The notes under the pieces: generated by a model | Seen by the model: the letters and a program-made list of their open reading frames with translations, nothing else | Told to the model about the DNA's origin: nothing | The model's database searches: none | Shown: one piece after another, positions 55,700 to 64,000 of the stretch | Position numbering within the stretch: position 1 is the stretch's first letter | How the letters are laid out: each line of letters starts with the position of its first letter | From: Porites lobata | Taxonomy: Eukaryota > Cnidaria > Anthozoa > Scleractinia > Poritidae | Assembly: GCA_942486035.1 (NCBI GenBank) | Contig: CALNXK010000032.1 | Location: 1,418,501-1,482,500 of the forward strand | Length of the DNA stretch: 64,000 nucleotides | Direction of reading: 5' to 3' | Position numbers and translations under genes: made by a program

Positions 55700-57445
55700 A
55701 GAATTTACATGACCAAGTGGAGAAGTTTTGGAAGGTTGAGGGGTTTGGCACTAAAGGTGCGCTGAAGACCAGAATAGATGGCAGAGCAGATTGTAGGCGT
55801 CGAGACCTCATTTTGTCCAGAGACGATATAAATGCGGTGGACAGCCTGGAGAGAACAACGAAACTTACTGCTGATGATCGCTATGAGACGGGGCTGTTGT
55901 AGAGAAGAGAGGATGTTCAGCTGCCGAACAACTGGAGGGAAGCAGAAATAAGGTTACAAAGTTTAAGACGAAAGTTCCATAGAGATTCTAGTCTTCAAGA
56001 GAAATAGTGCTACCATGGTGGATTACATAGCAAAGGGATACGCCTGTAAACTGTCAGATGAAGAAGCTTTGAAATCCGGTCCCAGAACCTGGTATCTTCC
56101 CAGTTTTGCAGTGACCAGCAGCAACAAGCCAAATAAAGTCTGGATAGTCTTTGATGTTGCCTCAGAACACGGGAACACATCCTTGAATAAGAACCTGCAG
56201 CAGGGCCCTGATTACACAAACAGTTTAGTTGGGGTCTTGTTGAGATTTCGCAAAGAGAATGTAGCCCTGGTTGGGGACATTGAGAGTATGTTCGATCAGG
56301 TGAAAGTTTGTCCAGAAGACCAAGATTCAGTAAGATTTCTGTGGTGGAGTGGAAGCACAGATGAAGTGCCCCAGGAGTATGCAATGACCGTACACATATT
56401 TGGAGCCACAGACTCACCTTGCTCAGCTAACTCTATCCTTATGAGAACCGCTGATGACAATGAAGAAAGTTTTGACCCTTCTGCTATAGACACTCTTGGA
56501 CACAACTTATATGCTGATGATCTCTTAAAATCTGTGCCTACACTGGAAAATGCAATCACGCTACTGGAGAAATTGATTGAACTTTGTGCTAAGGGCGGAT
56601 TTAATCTAACAAAATTTGTAAGCAACAACCGCAAGGTTTGGTCTGCTATACCTCAGGCAAAGAGAGCTGACCCATCTCTAGATTTCAATCTTGATGAGTT
56701 GCCCATTGACAAAGCACTTGGAGTACGTTGGCACACAGAGTCAGACAACTTTGGTTTTAAGGTGTTTAGAGCTGGAGAAGAGAAACTTGAGGTAAAGAAG
56801 GAAGTGTACGTCACCACACAGTTAACCCAGCAGCTTCCTTGAACCGTCTTCTGTTCCGATACTCTGGAACACTCTTCTTCGCACATTTACCTGGATACCA
56901 AAGTTTCTACAGTGGTTCAAGCAGTTTTCCAAAAAAGAAGAGACAAACACATGTCAAATCACACAGAGTATTAGTCGAGAAGAAGGCCGCAAGCGAGAAG
57001 TTGTTATAATGGTACGGAAGGAAACCTTTCCGCAAGAGTTGAAGGACCTCAAACCTGGGCATCAAGTGAAGGTATCAAGCAATATTGTGAAGCTTAAACC
57101 AGTGATCATGGATGATGGTGTCTTGCAAGTTGGTGGTAGGATTCGAGAGCCCTTATAGCTCCTGATGCGATGAATCCTATGATCCGGCCAAAAAATCAAC
57201 ATGTCACTACAATTCTGATACACTATGTGCACGAGAGAAATGGACACTGTGGAGTCGAGCAAGTATTGACCCTTCTTCGAGAGCAATTGTGGGTGGTTAA
57301 AGGAAGAGAAGCCGTGAAGGAGGTTATTGGGAGATGTATATCCCGCACGAAACGAATGACGCCAAGGATGACTCAAGAAATGGCAGAATTACTAAAGATT
57401 AGGCTGACCCCCTACGAGCCACCGTTTACATATTCAGGAGTTAAC
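55700..57445 (+). pseudogene. BEL/Pao RT and integrase start
   Basis: The frame 56015-56842 (275 codons) is open. It has YIAKGYACKLSDEEA, KVWIVFDVASEHGNTSLNKN, LVGDIESMFDQVKV (motif A, Asp present) and NLYADDLLKSVPTLENAI (catalytic YADD), then LGVRWHTESDNFGF. After about 56842 it jumps to VSSNIVKLKPVIMDDGVLQV and then NGHCGVEQVLTLLREQLWVV (integrase HHCC region) and ends at about 57445. RNase H and the integrase core are missing. Confidence 0.8.
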
Positions 57446-57449
57446 TACC

Positions 57450-57590
57450 ATAAAATTCTGAAAATAAGCCCCCCCAAAATTAATATAAGCCCCCCAAACC
57501 GGTAACGCAAAACCCTCTGATAAATCGCCCCTCCAAATATAAGCCCCCCGTGGGCATGTACTTGGAAAATTGCCCTCCAGCGGTCGGGGA
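57450..57590. mobile_element. Partial AAGCCCC-rich MITE
   Basis: It begins CCATAAAATTCTGAAAATAA, a variant of the end of the MITE at 30406-30665 (in the reverse sense), and continues with ATATAAGCCCCCC words and CATGTACTTGGAAAATTGCC. The far end is not found, so the copy is truncated. It marks the 3' border of the BEL/Pao copy. Confidence 0.65.
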
Positions 57591-58450
57591 AAACATTAAC
57601 ACACCATTGTTCATCATTATTTCCACTGCTTTAGGTTAGGGTTAGAAGAGCTGCTATACATGACCTATCTCCCTGGAATGAAGAAAACCATATGGCTGCC
57701 AAATGCATCCTTTTAGTTTTTAAAGTTCTCCTTTATTATAAAAAAATGCTGAACATTTATTTCGGCAAACAAACAGTCAAGTTCAAAAAAGATTTTACAA
57801 AAGTCTTAAGAGTAGGTCTCCTCTTCGATTCTAACTTGCAATATTGCTCAATTATGCAACTTTTAAACTTCTGGCTCAGTTTTCGTTTGGTTCTGCTTTG
57901 AAAATGGAATAATAATTACTAAGAGACAATACAGTGTAAAGAATTGTTGAGAAACCAGCCAAAACTTGCCAATTTATGACAAAAAAGGTACTTTAAATTT
58001 ACAAACTAAAACATTCAAAACACTTTGATCACATGACTGATGATGTCATGTCCTTCTTTTGGTCATGAAAACAATTATCAGTTAGAAGATTGCTTTCCTG
58101 CAAATTTTCTGCTTCATTATCCCCTTAAATTTTAAATGCCAAACATCAACTGGTTATTTTTAAATGCCCCACAAAACTAAAACCTCAAATTTGCTATTTG
58201 TTTTTAACTCGTTAATGAAATCTTGTCACAACAACAAAAAAAAATTAATTTGGAAATAGTCACATGACTGATAATGTCAATACCTTAGATGTGACATGGG
58301 AATATACTTTATGGCAAATGTTATCTTGCTGTGGTCTGACAGTCTTCTACGTATAAAATTGTCAAAGTTATGAGGCTTTTTAAAAAATTGCCTCAAAGGA
58401 TTCAGGGAGATTTTTTATGATAATTATAATTTACTTTTGTCATAATTATC
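57591..58450. other. Intronic, no gene recognised
   Basis: Part of the intron between exons 2 and 3. AT-rich, no assigned repeat. Confidence 0.35.
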
Positions 58451-58454
58451 ATTA

Positions 58455-59520
58455 TTATTATGAACAGCTACAGCAAGTTAAACAATTCAAATACTTAGGT
58501 CGTAGTATGCCTCGTTCAGGTAGATCGACGAATGAAGTAAAGATACGAGCAGCTGCAATGGCTATGTCATCATTAGCCAAAATGGACAAAAAGGGGAAAG
58601 GCCAAACTACAGTCGAACCCCGCTATTTCAAAGTCCCAAGGGAAACGGAAAAAAGTTCGAAATAGCGGGGTTTCGAAATAACCGGGGAAGCGTAAAATTC
58701 ATAACAATGAATCATTTTTTAATAAAATACAATACAGTATGAAGAAAGACACTGATTAAATAAAAATACAATGTCGAATGATCAGAATAGAGACAGCAGA
58801 GTTCATACATGAGTATTTCAACCGAAAGAACAGTTCACTAACAGTGCGTTTTGTTTTGTAATTGAATAACCCAGCTGGAATTTCTTAGCGGGACACTGCA
58901 CGTGAGTAAAGCATTGTTAAGTCATTAATTACGCAACACGAGCTTAAATGAAATGCAATACGTTTCCAGCTGTGCCCTTATGTACGTACTCTGTTTTTGA
59001 CAAGTTCGAAATAACAGGGTTGATTTAAGGTGTAGGGAAAGAACGATGAGTTCGAAATAGCGAGGAATTCGAAATAACCAAGTTCAAAATAGCTGATAGT
59101 AAATGACTGAAAACATAAGGGTAAATCCAAGGGAATTCAATCTTCCTTCGAAATAGCGGGGACTTCGAATTAACCGAGTTCGAAATAGCGGGGTTCGACT
59201 GTATTAGCTTCAGATTGAAATTGTCCAGTTTCGAATCTGTCGCTCCCACTGAATAGAAGCACTGAAGACTCAATTGTACAGGGTTAGCCTCGACCTAAGG
59301 TAAATATATTCACAAATTCCAGTCAGAAGAAGACCTGTGTTTAACTGCGTCTATTGTTTTAAACTCAAAACTCGGAGATGTTGGATAAGAGACATCTGTG
59401 AATGGACACAGTACAAAATTACAGGCTATCAGGCTTGCTGAGAAAAGAGACTTAAGAATAATCCAGCATCAGAGTGCGTCTACGGATCCTGAGAGATCTT
59501 TGGTGTAAAAGAAGACAAAG
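58455..59520 (+). pseudogene. LINE RT remnant (RTE-like), split by a MITE
   Basis: QQVKQFKYLGRSMPRSGRST and NEVKIRAAAMAMSSLAKM (58455-58600) are typical of the RT thumb in RTE-like LINEs (VKQFKYLG). A pogo-like MITE follows, and after it weak C-terminal sequence (TRRCWIRDICEWTQYKITG, about 59370) may continue the same copy. Very short and decayed. Confidence 0.55.
58610..59201. mobile_element. pogo/Tigger-like MITE (592 bp)
   Basis: The ends are CAGTCGAACCCCGCTATTTC and its complement GAAATAGCGGGGTTCGACTG, with TA on each side (58608-58609 and 59202-59203). TTCGAAATAGCGGGG-type words are repeated several times near both ends. No transposase is encoded. The organisation resembles that of the MITE at 15655. 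Confidence 0.8.
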
Positions 59521-60832
59521 AAGAAGAAGAAAGATTATGAAGTCTATCTTTTGAAGTATAGAAAGTGTTTGTATTTTTGGTGTATAATGAGTGAAAGTAC
59601 TTATTTTCGTACGTCACATGCAACAAGTTAAAAGATGGAAAGATGATCTTCAACAGCTGTTGTGAATCTTTTTAAAGAACTGTAATGATTTTGCGATCTT
59701 GTCAAAACTTACAGCAAAACGTAGTGACAAAGATAACACATAATAAATGATATGAGAAATCTCCAAGAGTATACTGTTCATAGCAGGAAAGAAAATGCTA
59801 ACTTTGATTGTTGCAGATGGATGCAAGTAAAATTTGCTTAAGTCACATGTGTCTTGAAACCTCTTGCTTTTACACACATCGCAACAGCAACCTAACATTT
59901 CTAAAAGCAGTTACAGTTGTAAAAGCAAAGGGAAACAGTCACGATTTTTATACCAAAGGTTTTTCTAAGACTATTAAATTCAATAAAAAGATAATTTTAA
60001 ATAAGAAACTTCATCTGCACTACAGCATAAGTCACAAAAGCAAATTTCAAGACAAGTGCTTGTTTGTTTACTCTTTTCGGCAGAAATTTTTTGCCTAGAG
60101 CTGGTCACCAAAAGTTTCTCATTTCAAAAGCAAAGAATGAGAAGGGAATTTTGTTGTGCGTTCACTGGAGGTTAGCATAGAGGCTATTCAATAAAGGATT
60201 TGGTTTGTACAATAGTTATATTTTAGGTACCTTTTGTTTTTAATACTTTAGTGTCAGTCTGCATCAACTTGCACACTATAAAGTGTCAGTGTCATCAATC
60301 ACACTCAACTAAAACAAAGAGTTAGCGTACTAACTACACCAAAAACAATACATTGCGTGTCCTTGATTGTTTCAGTAATAAAATATGAACACAAGGTGTG
60401 TTTTTGGACACACTAAGCCTGTTATGTTAGCATGTTGTCAGCATGTTTAACACTGTTGTCCCTGAAATCGTATGGAAGGTCACAAATCAAGCAAATTAAT
60501 TTACATTTGGAACCCCATCACAACCAGATTTATTATGTAAACATTGATGGACTGTACGCCATCAGTGTGAAATTTCTGTCACTAAGGTGCACTGACAAGG
60601 GTATAGCCATGCTTAGATAAAACACAAATTCTGCAACATAGCAGGGCTTTAGGTAGCCTGCTAGGCAGGATCTGACATTGTGTCGGTATGAACACCAAAC
60701 TTCCAAAGTATCTGGACAATTTAGGAAACCTGGCTATGGCAAACTGTCCAAGTATACGTCCAAGTTGGCAATCATTGACTATCTGTCACTAACTAATGAT
60801 TCAAAAAATTAATGCAAAATAATTATTTTTAC
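59521..60832. other. Intronic, no gene recognised
   Basis: Part of the intron between exons 2 and 3. No gene or repeat is supported. Confidence 0.35.
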
Positions 60833-60945
60833 CCATGAAGTAAGATGTTGTCAAGAAGATCCAACAGACACTGAACATGAATGTTGCTTTTAGTAATATG
60901 AATTGTGTCTTCATCATAGGAGGCTCCCTGCTGACTGATTTGTAA
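60833..60945 (-). CDS. PLEKHM2: PLEKHM2-like gene, exon 2 (start of RUN)
   Basis: A 113-nt exon with a strong acceptor (TTTTTTTTTTCAG) and donor CATGG|GTAAAAAT. It starts in phase 0 and encodes LQISQQGASYDEDTIHITKS then NIHVQCLLDLLDNILLHG, ending with two bases of a Gly codon that exon 3 completes. LLDLLDNILLHGL is the first conserved RUN segment (compare LCEHLDHALLYGL of PLEKHM2). Only this frame is open. Confidence 0.85.
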
Positions 60946-61851
60946 CTGAAAAAAAAAACAAGTAAATGTATTGACAACGTAATGACTCCTGAGGGGTTAT
61001 ACCAGTAATACAAGGTGTGAGTACCACAAAAATCTGAAGTAATAAGTCAATAATTGGCTCCTGAAGCCAATCTGTGAAGAATTGCACAGTAAAACCTAAA
61101 CAGGAGTTAGAGTCAATTCTTTCTTGCCTTTAAAAAACTTACACTAACAATGTACAGAAGTCAGAGCATTTACATGTACAATAACATGTAAGCACTAGTG
61201 CTGATGGTCAGTGCAAATTTCTGCATGCAAAAAATTAATGGTTATTGTTTTTTCCTCATGAAATATCATTGTTTTCTTGAAATCCTTTCCAGTGATGACT
61301 ATTCAAAAATAGGCAGGTACAAAAGTCGGACCGGATCAACTCGGACCGCCTGTCTGGGAAGGATCAACTCGGAACAACTCGGATCGAATAAAAAAATAAA
61401 AATAAAATAAAAGTGGACTCGGATCAACTCGGAGCAACAAAAAAAAAATTTAATTAGCAAAACTGAAAATTTAACCCATTTGGAGGGTAAAAAAGGCCAG
61501 ATAATCCTTTTTTTTCTCCGTAGCTTTCAGCAGCCATTCTGTTTTACTAGTGCCAGTTCCTCTCGGATCATGTTATGAACTCGTGGTTGCGTTACACGAT
61601 GCACGCGTTCTGTTTCAAGGACACAGATATAGATGACCTAGAGGAAGGTAAAATCGCGACCATTTGCTTCATTCCAAAGAAGTCACCTAGAATGTATATA
61701 TTTGCTTATGTTTTAGTGTACTGAATTATTTACGAAAAAAGCATCAAAGCCCTGGTCTGTTGATCGCATTTAGATAGTTACCGAAGAGTCAGACTGAAGC
61801 GTGTTCTCATTCCTGTTTGTTTTTTCTGCAGGACTTCTGAAATTTGATTTT

Positions 61852-62152
61852 AATGATACGCTAGTGAGCAGCACACGTACATTTCCAGTGAACGTTTTCA
61901 ACTTGGAAGGAGGAGAAATCATGCTTGCCCGGGACAAAGGAAATTTTCATGCCCCGGGCAAAAATCAAACTCGTGACCCTCTGGTTCAGTAGTTAGAACG
62001 TCCGATATTTATAGTATTCGGAGGGTCGCGAGTTCGATTCTCACCCAGGGTACGCAAAGTTTCGTTGTCCCGGGCGAGCATGGTTTCTCCTCCTTTCAAG
62101 TTAAAAATGTTCACTGGAAGTGTGTGTGTGCTGCTCACTGGTGTATCATTAA
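61852..62152. mobile_element. Nested inverted-repeat unit around a tRNA-like core
   Basis: The arms are inverted copies: GAGCAGCACACGTACATTTC then CAGTGAACGTTTTCAACTTG and GGAGGAGAAATCATGCTTGC at the left, with complements at 62070-62150 (GCATGGTTTCTCCTCC, AATGTTCACTGGAAGTGTG, GTGCTGCTCACTGG). The arms of about 90 bp enclose the tRNA-like sequence 61975-62052. A smaller hairpin, TGCCCGGGACAAAGG to CCCCGGGCA, lies in the left part. Confidence 0.7.
61975..62052 (+). tRNA. tRNA-like sequence (pseudogene or SINE head)
   Basis: The sequence has a D-arm-like GTTC-AGTAGTTA-GAAC, an anticodon-arm-like TCCGA/TCGGA pair with an oversized loop, and a T-arm-like GAGTTCGATTCTC carrying the B-box GTTCGATTC. 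ACCCT and AGGGT can form part of an acceptor stem. Stem mismatches and the enlarged loop argue against a working tRNA; a tRNA-derived SINE-type promoter is more likely. Confidence 0.5.
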
Positions 62153-62675
62153 AATTAATAACAATAAAAATTAAATTAATTTACGCAACAATGAGTTTGT
62201 GAGAAAAAAACAAAATGGCAGGTGAAAGGTAAGTGACGCCGATTGATTTTATTTTTCTTTATATGATCCGAGTTGATTTTTTTATGATCCGAGTTGATCC
62301 TAGTCCAATTTTATTTTACTTTTATTTTTTTATTCGATCCGAGTCGATCCGAGTTGATCTGACCCAGACTGGCGGTCCGAGTTGATCCGGTCCGACTTTT
62401 GTCCCTGCCTATTAAAACATCTGGGTTTCTTAAAACTCAAAACACAAACTTCATACTTCAGACTCAATTCTCACGTTTCAAAACTCAATTCATTTGTTCT
62501 TTGAAAGCAATAATCAAACTTATTTTTGTGTGGCACTGTATGGTGACTTCATGACTAATCTTTTTCACATTGAAACATGAAGCTTAGAAGATTTACAAAG
62601 ATCGAGGGCTGTACAAATGTACACGTATGCATGTAAACTCTAAGATTAGTACAAGAAAGCTATTAACCAACTTAC

Positions 62676-62741
62676 TCCCTTTATTTGCTCTGCAATCTGA
62701 TTAAGAATCTCATCCTTTAACTGACAACTTCTTGAAGACAT
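62676..62741 (-). CDS. PLEKHM2: PLEKHM2-like gene, exon 1 coding part
   Basis: The minus-strand ATG at 62741-62739 opens a 22-codon frame MSSRSCQLKDEILNQIAEQI then KG, ending in phase 0 at a perfect donor GGGA|GTAAGT. An in-frame TGA lies four codons upstream, so this Met is the start in this reading. An AG acceptor (CTGTTTCAG|TACAGG, about 62761) precedes it, so a 5' UTR exon probably lies further right. KDEILNQIAEQIK matches the helix that begins RUN proteins of the PLEKHM group. Confidence 0.75.
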
Positions 62742-63023
62742 CAGTGGCCATCAAGTCAAAACTCCTGTACTGAAACATATGACACACAAACTGTAAAAAA
62801 CTGTGCTACAGTTGAAGCTCCTCTTTCACTCACCTGTGAAAGCCACAAACCCCCTCATAATTATTTAAAATGTAAGTGAGTGCATGACTATGATTGGTAA
62901 TAACTGAGTTGTCGTTTTCTTTGTTTTTAAGCTCGTACAAGTGACCAATCAAAGATCTTATTTTCATAATAGTTAACACCTACTGCTGTAGTACAAAGTA
63001 TATGTTTCAGATCAAAATTTAGT
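62742..63023. other. Upstream of the start codon, no other gene
   Basis: Probably 5' UTR and an upstream intron of the minus-strand gene. No other feature is supported. Confidence 0.35.
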
Positions 63024-63162
63024 AATTCAGGTTAAATTTTTATTAACTGAGGTTGATTCTCAATTTCCTTTAATTGTCTCCTAGCCCTAATTATTCGTGA
63101 ATTAGACAGGAGACAAAAGGAAAATGAGAATCAACCTAGGTTAAAAAATTTTAACCTGAATT
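63024..63162. repeat. Near-perfect 139-bp palindrome
   Basis: ATTCAGGTTAAATTTTTATT and GGTTGATTCTCAATTTCC at the left pair with complements GGAAAATGAGAATCAACC and AATTTTAACCTGAAT at the right; the central part has GTCTCCTAGCC / GACAGGAGAC. A short fold-back MITE is likely. The duplicated target site is not clear. Confidence 0.7.
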
Positions 63163-63639
63163 TCATTTAGACTTGTGACTGCGTGCATGTATATACTACC
63201 AAATCACAGTTTCTGTGACTTGACATACCCTAACAACTTGGGCACTGAGTTTGGGTCAGAGCTGTAACCTGAGTCAACGCAAAGAGAGCAGGGGACACAT
63301 TACATTAATTTAGCTAACATTTCTGCACATCTCAAATGCATTGTTAGTTACTGCCGTTCACGTGAAAATAAAACTTGGAAACAATACCCCTGAATGAGAC
63401 GCAGGATCAAGTCTCGAATTTTGATGATTGAGGATCGAGGATCGAGAAGCAAGGATTTTACTTGAAATTATTTTTGTTTTCCGAAAGAACGATGTTGTAC
63501 AGTCACCTAGCCATTTTCACACTGTCAATCAGTGTTTGCGGTGTCGGTGCGGTGTTCTGTCACTCTTTGAATTGCAGCTTTGGTAAGCTTTCAATAAGTG
63601 TAAATCGATATTTCTGGTTTCGAAGATTTATCCTGCAGT

Positions 63640-63745
63640 AGGCTGCGAGAAAGCTCTCCTATTTGGGCGAGCGAAGCGAGCCACACAAGAACGTAAGCAG
63701 GTGACGAAGCCGCAACAGGACAAGCAAAGGAGAGCTTGCAACGAT
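63640..63745. repeat. Small inverted repeat, AAGCTCTCCT arms
   Basis: GAGAAAGCTCTCCTATTTG (about 63647) pairs with CAAAGGAGAGCTTGCAAC (about 63724). Between the arms GAGCGAAGCGAGC is itself palindrome-like. It is compact, with no coding sequence. Confidence 0.5.
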
Positions 63746-63900
63746 CTCTCATAAATTTTATTTGTACTTTGCCCAGACAATTAAGGGCAAGATCACATGA
63801 GGACCTGTTCACACTGACGCCTTCTAATTAGAAAAATAATTCCTAACTTGGGAGGACTACCGTAAGTAGTTTGTTTACCCTCTGGCTTCGAGTGAGATGG

Positions 63901-63910
63901 GTCACGTGAC
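63901..63910. promoter_or_regulatory. CLEAR/E-box palindrome GTCACGTGAC
   Basis: The perfect 10-bp palindrome GTCACGTGAC equals the consensus of the CLEAR element bound by TFEB/MiT-family bHLH factors at lysosomal genes. It lies about 1.16 kb upstream of the PLEKHM2-like start codon. On the minus strand CCAGAGG|GTAAAC follows about 25 bp later and would make a plausible 5' UTR splice donor. A chance match is possible. Confidence 0.4.
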
Positions 63911-64000
63911 ACCGCTTGGCTTTCTTTTTCGAGCGTTTCCTGACTTTTCACAGGAATCATTTTTTTAAATAAGAGTTGGTTTATGCTTAAGGAGCGTATA

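Larger units (their letters stand above)
53930..55700 (+). pseudogene. BEL/Pao protease, split by a hAT-like element
   Basis: The first half ends KKTILLHVIPVKISSS, then TYGLIDNGSSA, a BEL protease active site with Asn in place of Thr (LIDNGS for LxDTGS). The reading is cut at 54067 and resumes at 55236 with SSDVAKELDLKGRKEVVPVS, in the expected order. The frame then runs through EDIDRRLHSHLVDIEIPA and on into the linker before RT. Confidence 0.8.
51950..57448 (+). mobile_element. BEL/Pao retrotransposon copy, interrupted and without LTRs found
   Basis: Gag, zinc finger, protease, RT and the start of integrase follow in the standard BEL/Pao order. A hAT-like element (54067-55235) splits the protease. 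Sequence between RT and integrase (RNase H) is largely deleted near 56840, and the copy ends in integrase where an AAGCCCC MITE begins (57450). The 5' boundary is uncertain and I found no LTRs. Confidence 0.75.
61307..62412. mobile_element. 1.1-kb inverted-repeat element with GGATCAACTCGGA arrays
   Basis: The left end (61307-61440: AATAGGCAGG, then AAAAGTCGGACCGGATCAAC) and the right end (62265-62412) are inverted copies. The word GGATCAACTCGGA or its complement recurs four or more times at each end. No transposase is seen. Inside lies a second inverted-repeat unit with a tRNA-like core (61852-62152). Confidence 0.7.
12672..62741 (-). other. PLEKHM2: PLEKHM2-like host gene (RUN domain), multi-exon, 3' end beyond window
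   Basis: Ten phase-compatible exons on the minus strand form one gene of about 50 kb. The N-terminal half reads as a RUN domain. Its closest match from memory is PLEKHM2 (SKIP): ILLHGLERVEFGYWPFV, LLESYIRLF and TLVSGLDFISFALDQ fall in the same order and spacing as in that protein, where the stretch TLVSGLEFI is almost identical. PLEKHM2 binds GTP-Arl8 on lysosomes through RUN and recruits kinesin-1 light chain, driving lysosomes to the cell periphery. Exons 8-10 form an acidic Ser/Thr-rich linker; the PH domains must lie left of the window. One short exon (expected motif RAWLxL, about 21 nt) between exons 3 and 4 was not found. PLEKHM1 or another RUN protein is the main alternative. Confidence 0.7.

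Noticed and set aside
61975..62052. A functional tRNA gene
   Set aside because: The anticodon loop is oversized and the stems mismatch; the sequence is embedded in an inverted repeat.
1..64000. Prokaryotic features (operons, CRISPR arrays, phage)
   Set aside because: No such arrays or operon structure; introns and eukaryotic transposons dominate.

Overview
The window looks like animal nuclear DNA: AT-rich, with spliced exons, long introns and many decayed transposable elements (BEL/Pao, Penelope-like, DIRS/Ngaro-like, L2/CR1-like, Jockey-like, L1-Tx1, Tc1/mariner-type, hAT-type, MITEs). The mixture fits a cnidarian, most likely an anthozoan such as a stony coral. That is an inference; nothing here names the species.

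The main host feature is a gene on the minus strand that fills about 50 kb (12672 to 62741) and whose introns hold most of the other features. I pieced it together from ten short exons with good splice signals, and every junction is phase-compatible except one. The order is exon 1 (62676-62741, start codon), exon 2 (60833-60945), exon 3 (49608-49717), one short unlocated exon, exon 4 (40089-40167), exon 5 (39782-39806, a 25-nt microexon), exon 6 (25933-25995), exon 7 (23425-23464), exon 8 (21301-21780), exon 9 (14688-15011) and exon 10 (12672-12738). Exons 1-7 encode a RUN domain that most resembles PLEKHM2 (SKIP), the adaptor linking Arl8 on lysosomes to kinesin-1. Exons 8-10 encode a Ser/Thr/Glu-rich linker. 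The C-terminal PH-type domains would lie left of the window. A perfect palindrome GTCACGTGAC, identical to the lysosomal CLEAR/TFEB site, lies about 1.2 kb upstream of the start codon.

Layout from left to right. 0.6-2.5 kb: Jockey-like LINE. 2.9-6.9 kb: Penelope-like element broken by a LINE fragment and by an LTR-type element whose intact Gag is followed by a MYND finger and a retropepsin motif. 7.9-10 kb: two TA-flanked MITEs. 10.2-12.3 kb: inverted-repeat element split by an L2-like LINE. 13.2-14.5 kb: TTAA-flanked MITE and LINE tail. 15.6-20.3 kb: internally deleted BEL/Pao element with both LTRs, the 5' one carrying a pogo-like MITE. 24 kb: fold-back repeat. 26.6-38.2 kb: pile-up of LINE, BEL/Pao, Tc1-like and DIRS-like pieces, plus a minus-strand PB1-domain reading frame. 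39.5-43.3 kb: a tight hairpin and a 2.8-kb palindrome. 43.7-46.7 kb: L1-Tx1 insertion with a 13-bp target-site duplication. 50.2-51.9 kb: long-TIR element. 52-57.4 kb: BEL/Pao copy interrupted by a hAT-like element. 58.4-62.4 kb: pogo-like MITE, then a nested inverted-repeat element with a tRNA-like core. 63-64 kb: palindromes and the putative promoter side of the host gene.

Nearly all retroelement reading frames are broken by stops or frameshifts. The clear exceptions are the Gag of the MYND element and parts of the L1-Tx1 and last BEL/Pao copies. Clade names rest on recognisable motifs read by eye, not on searches.
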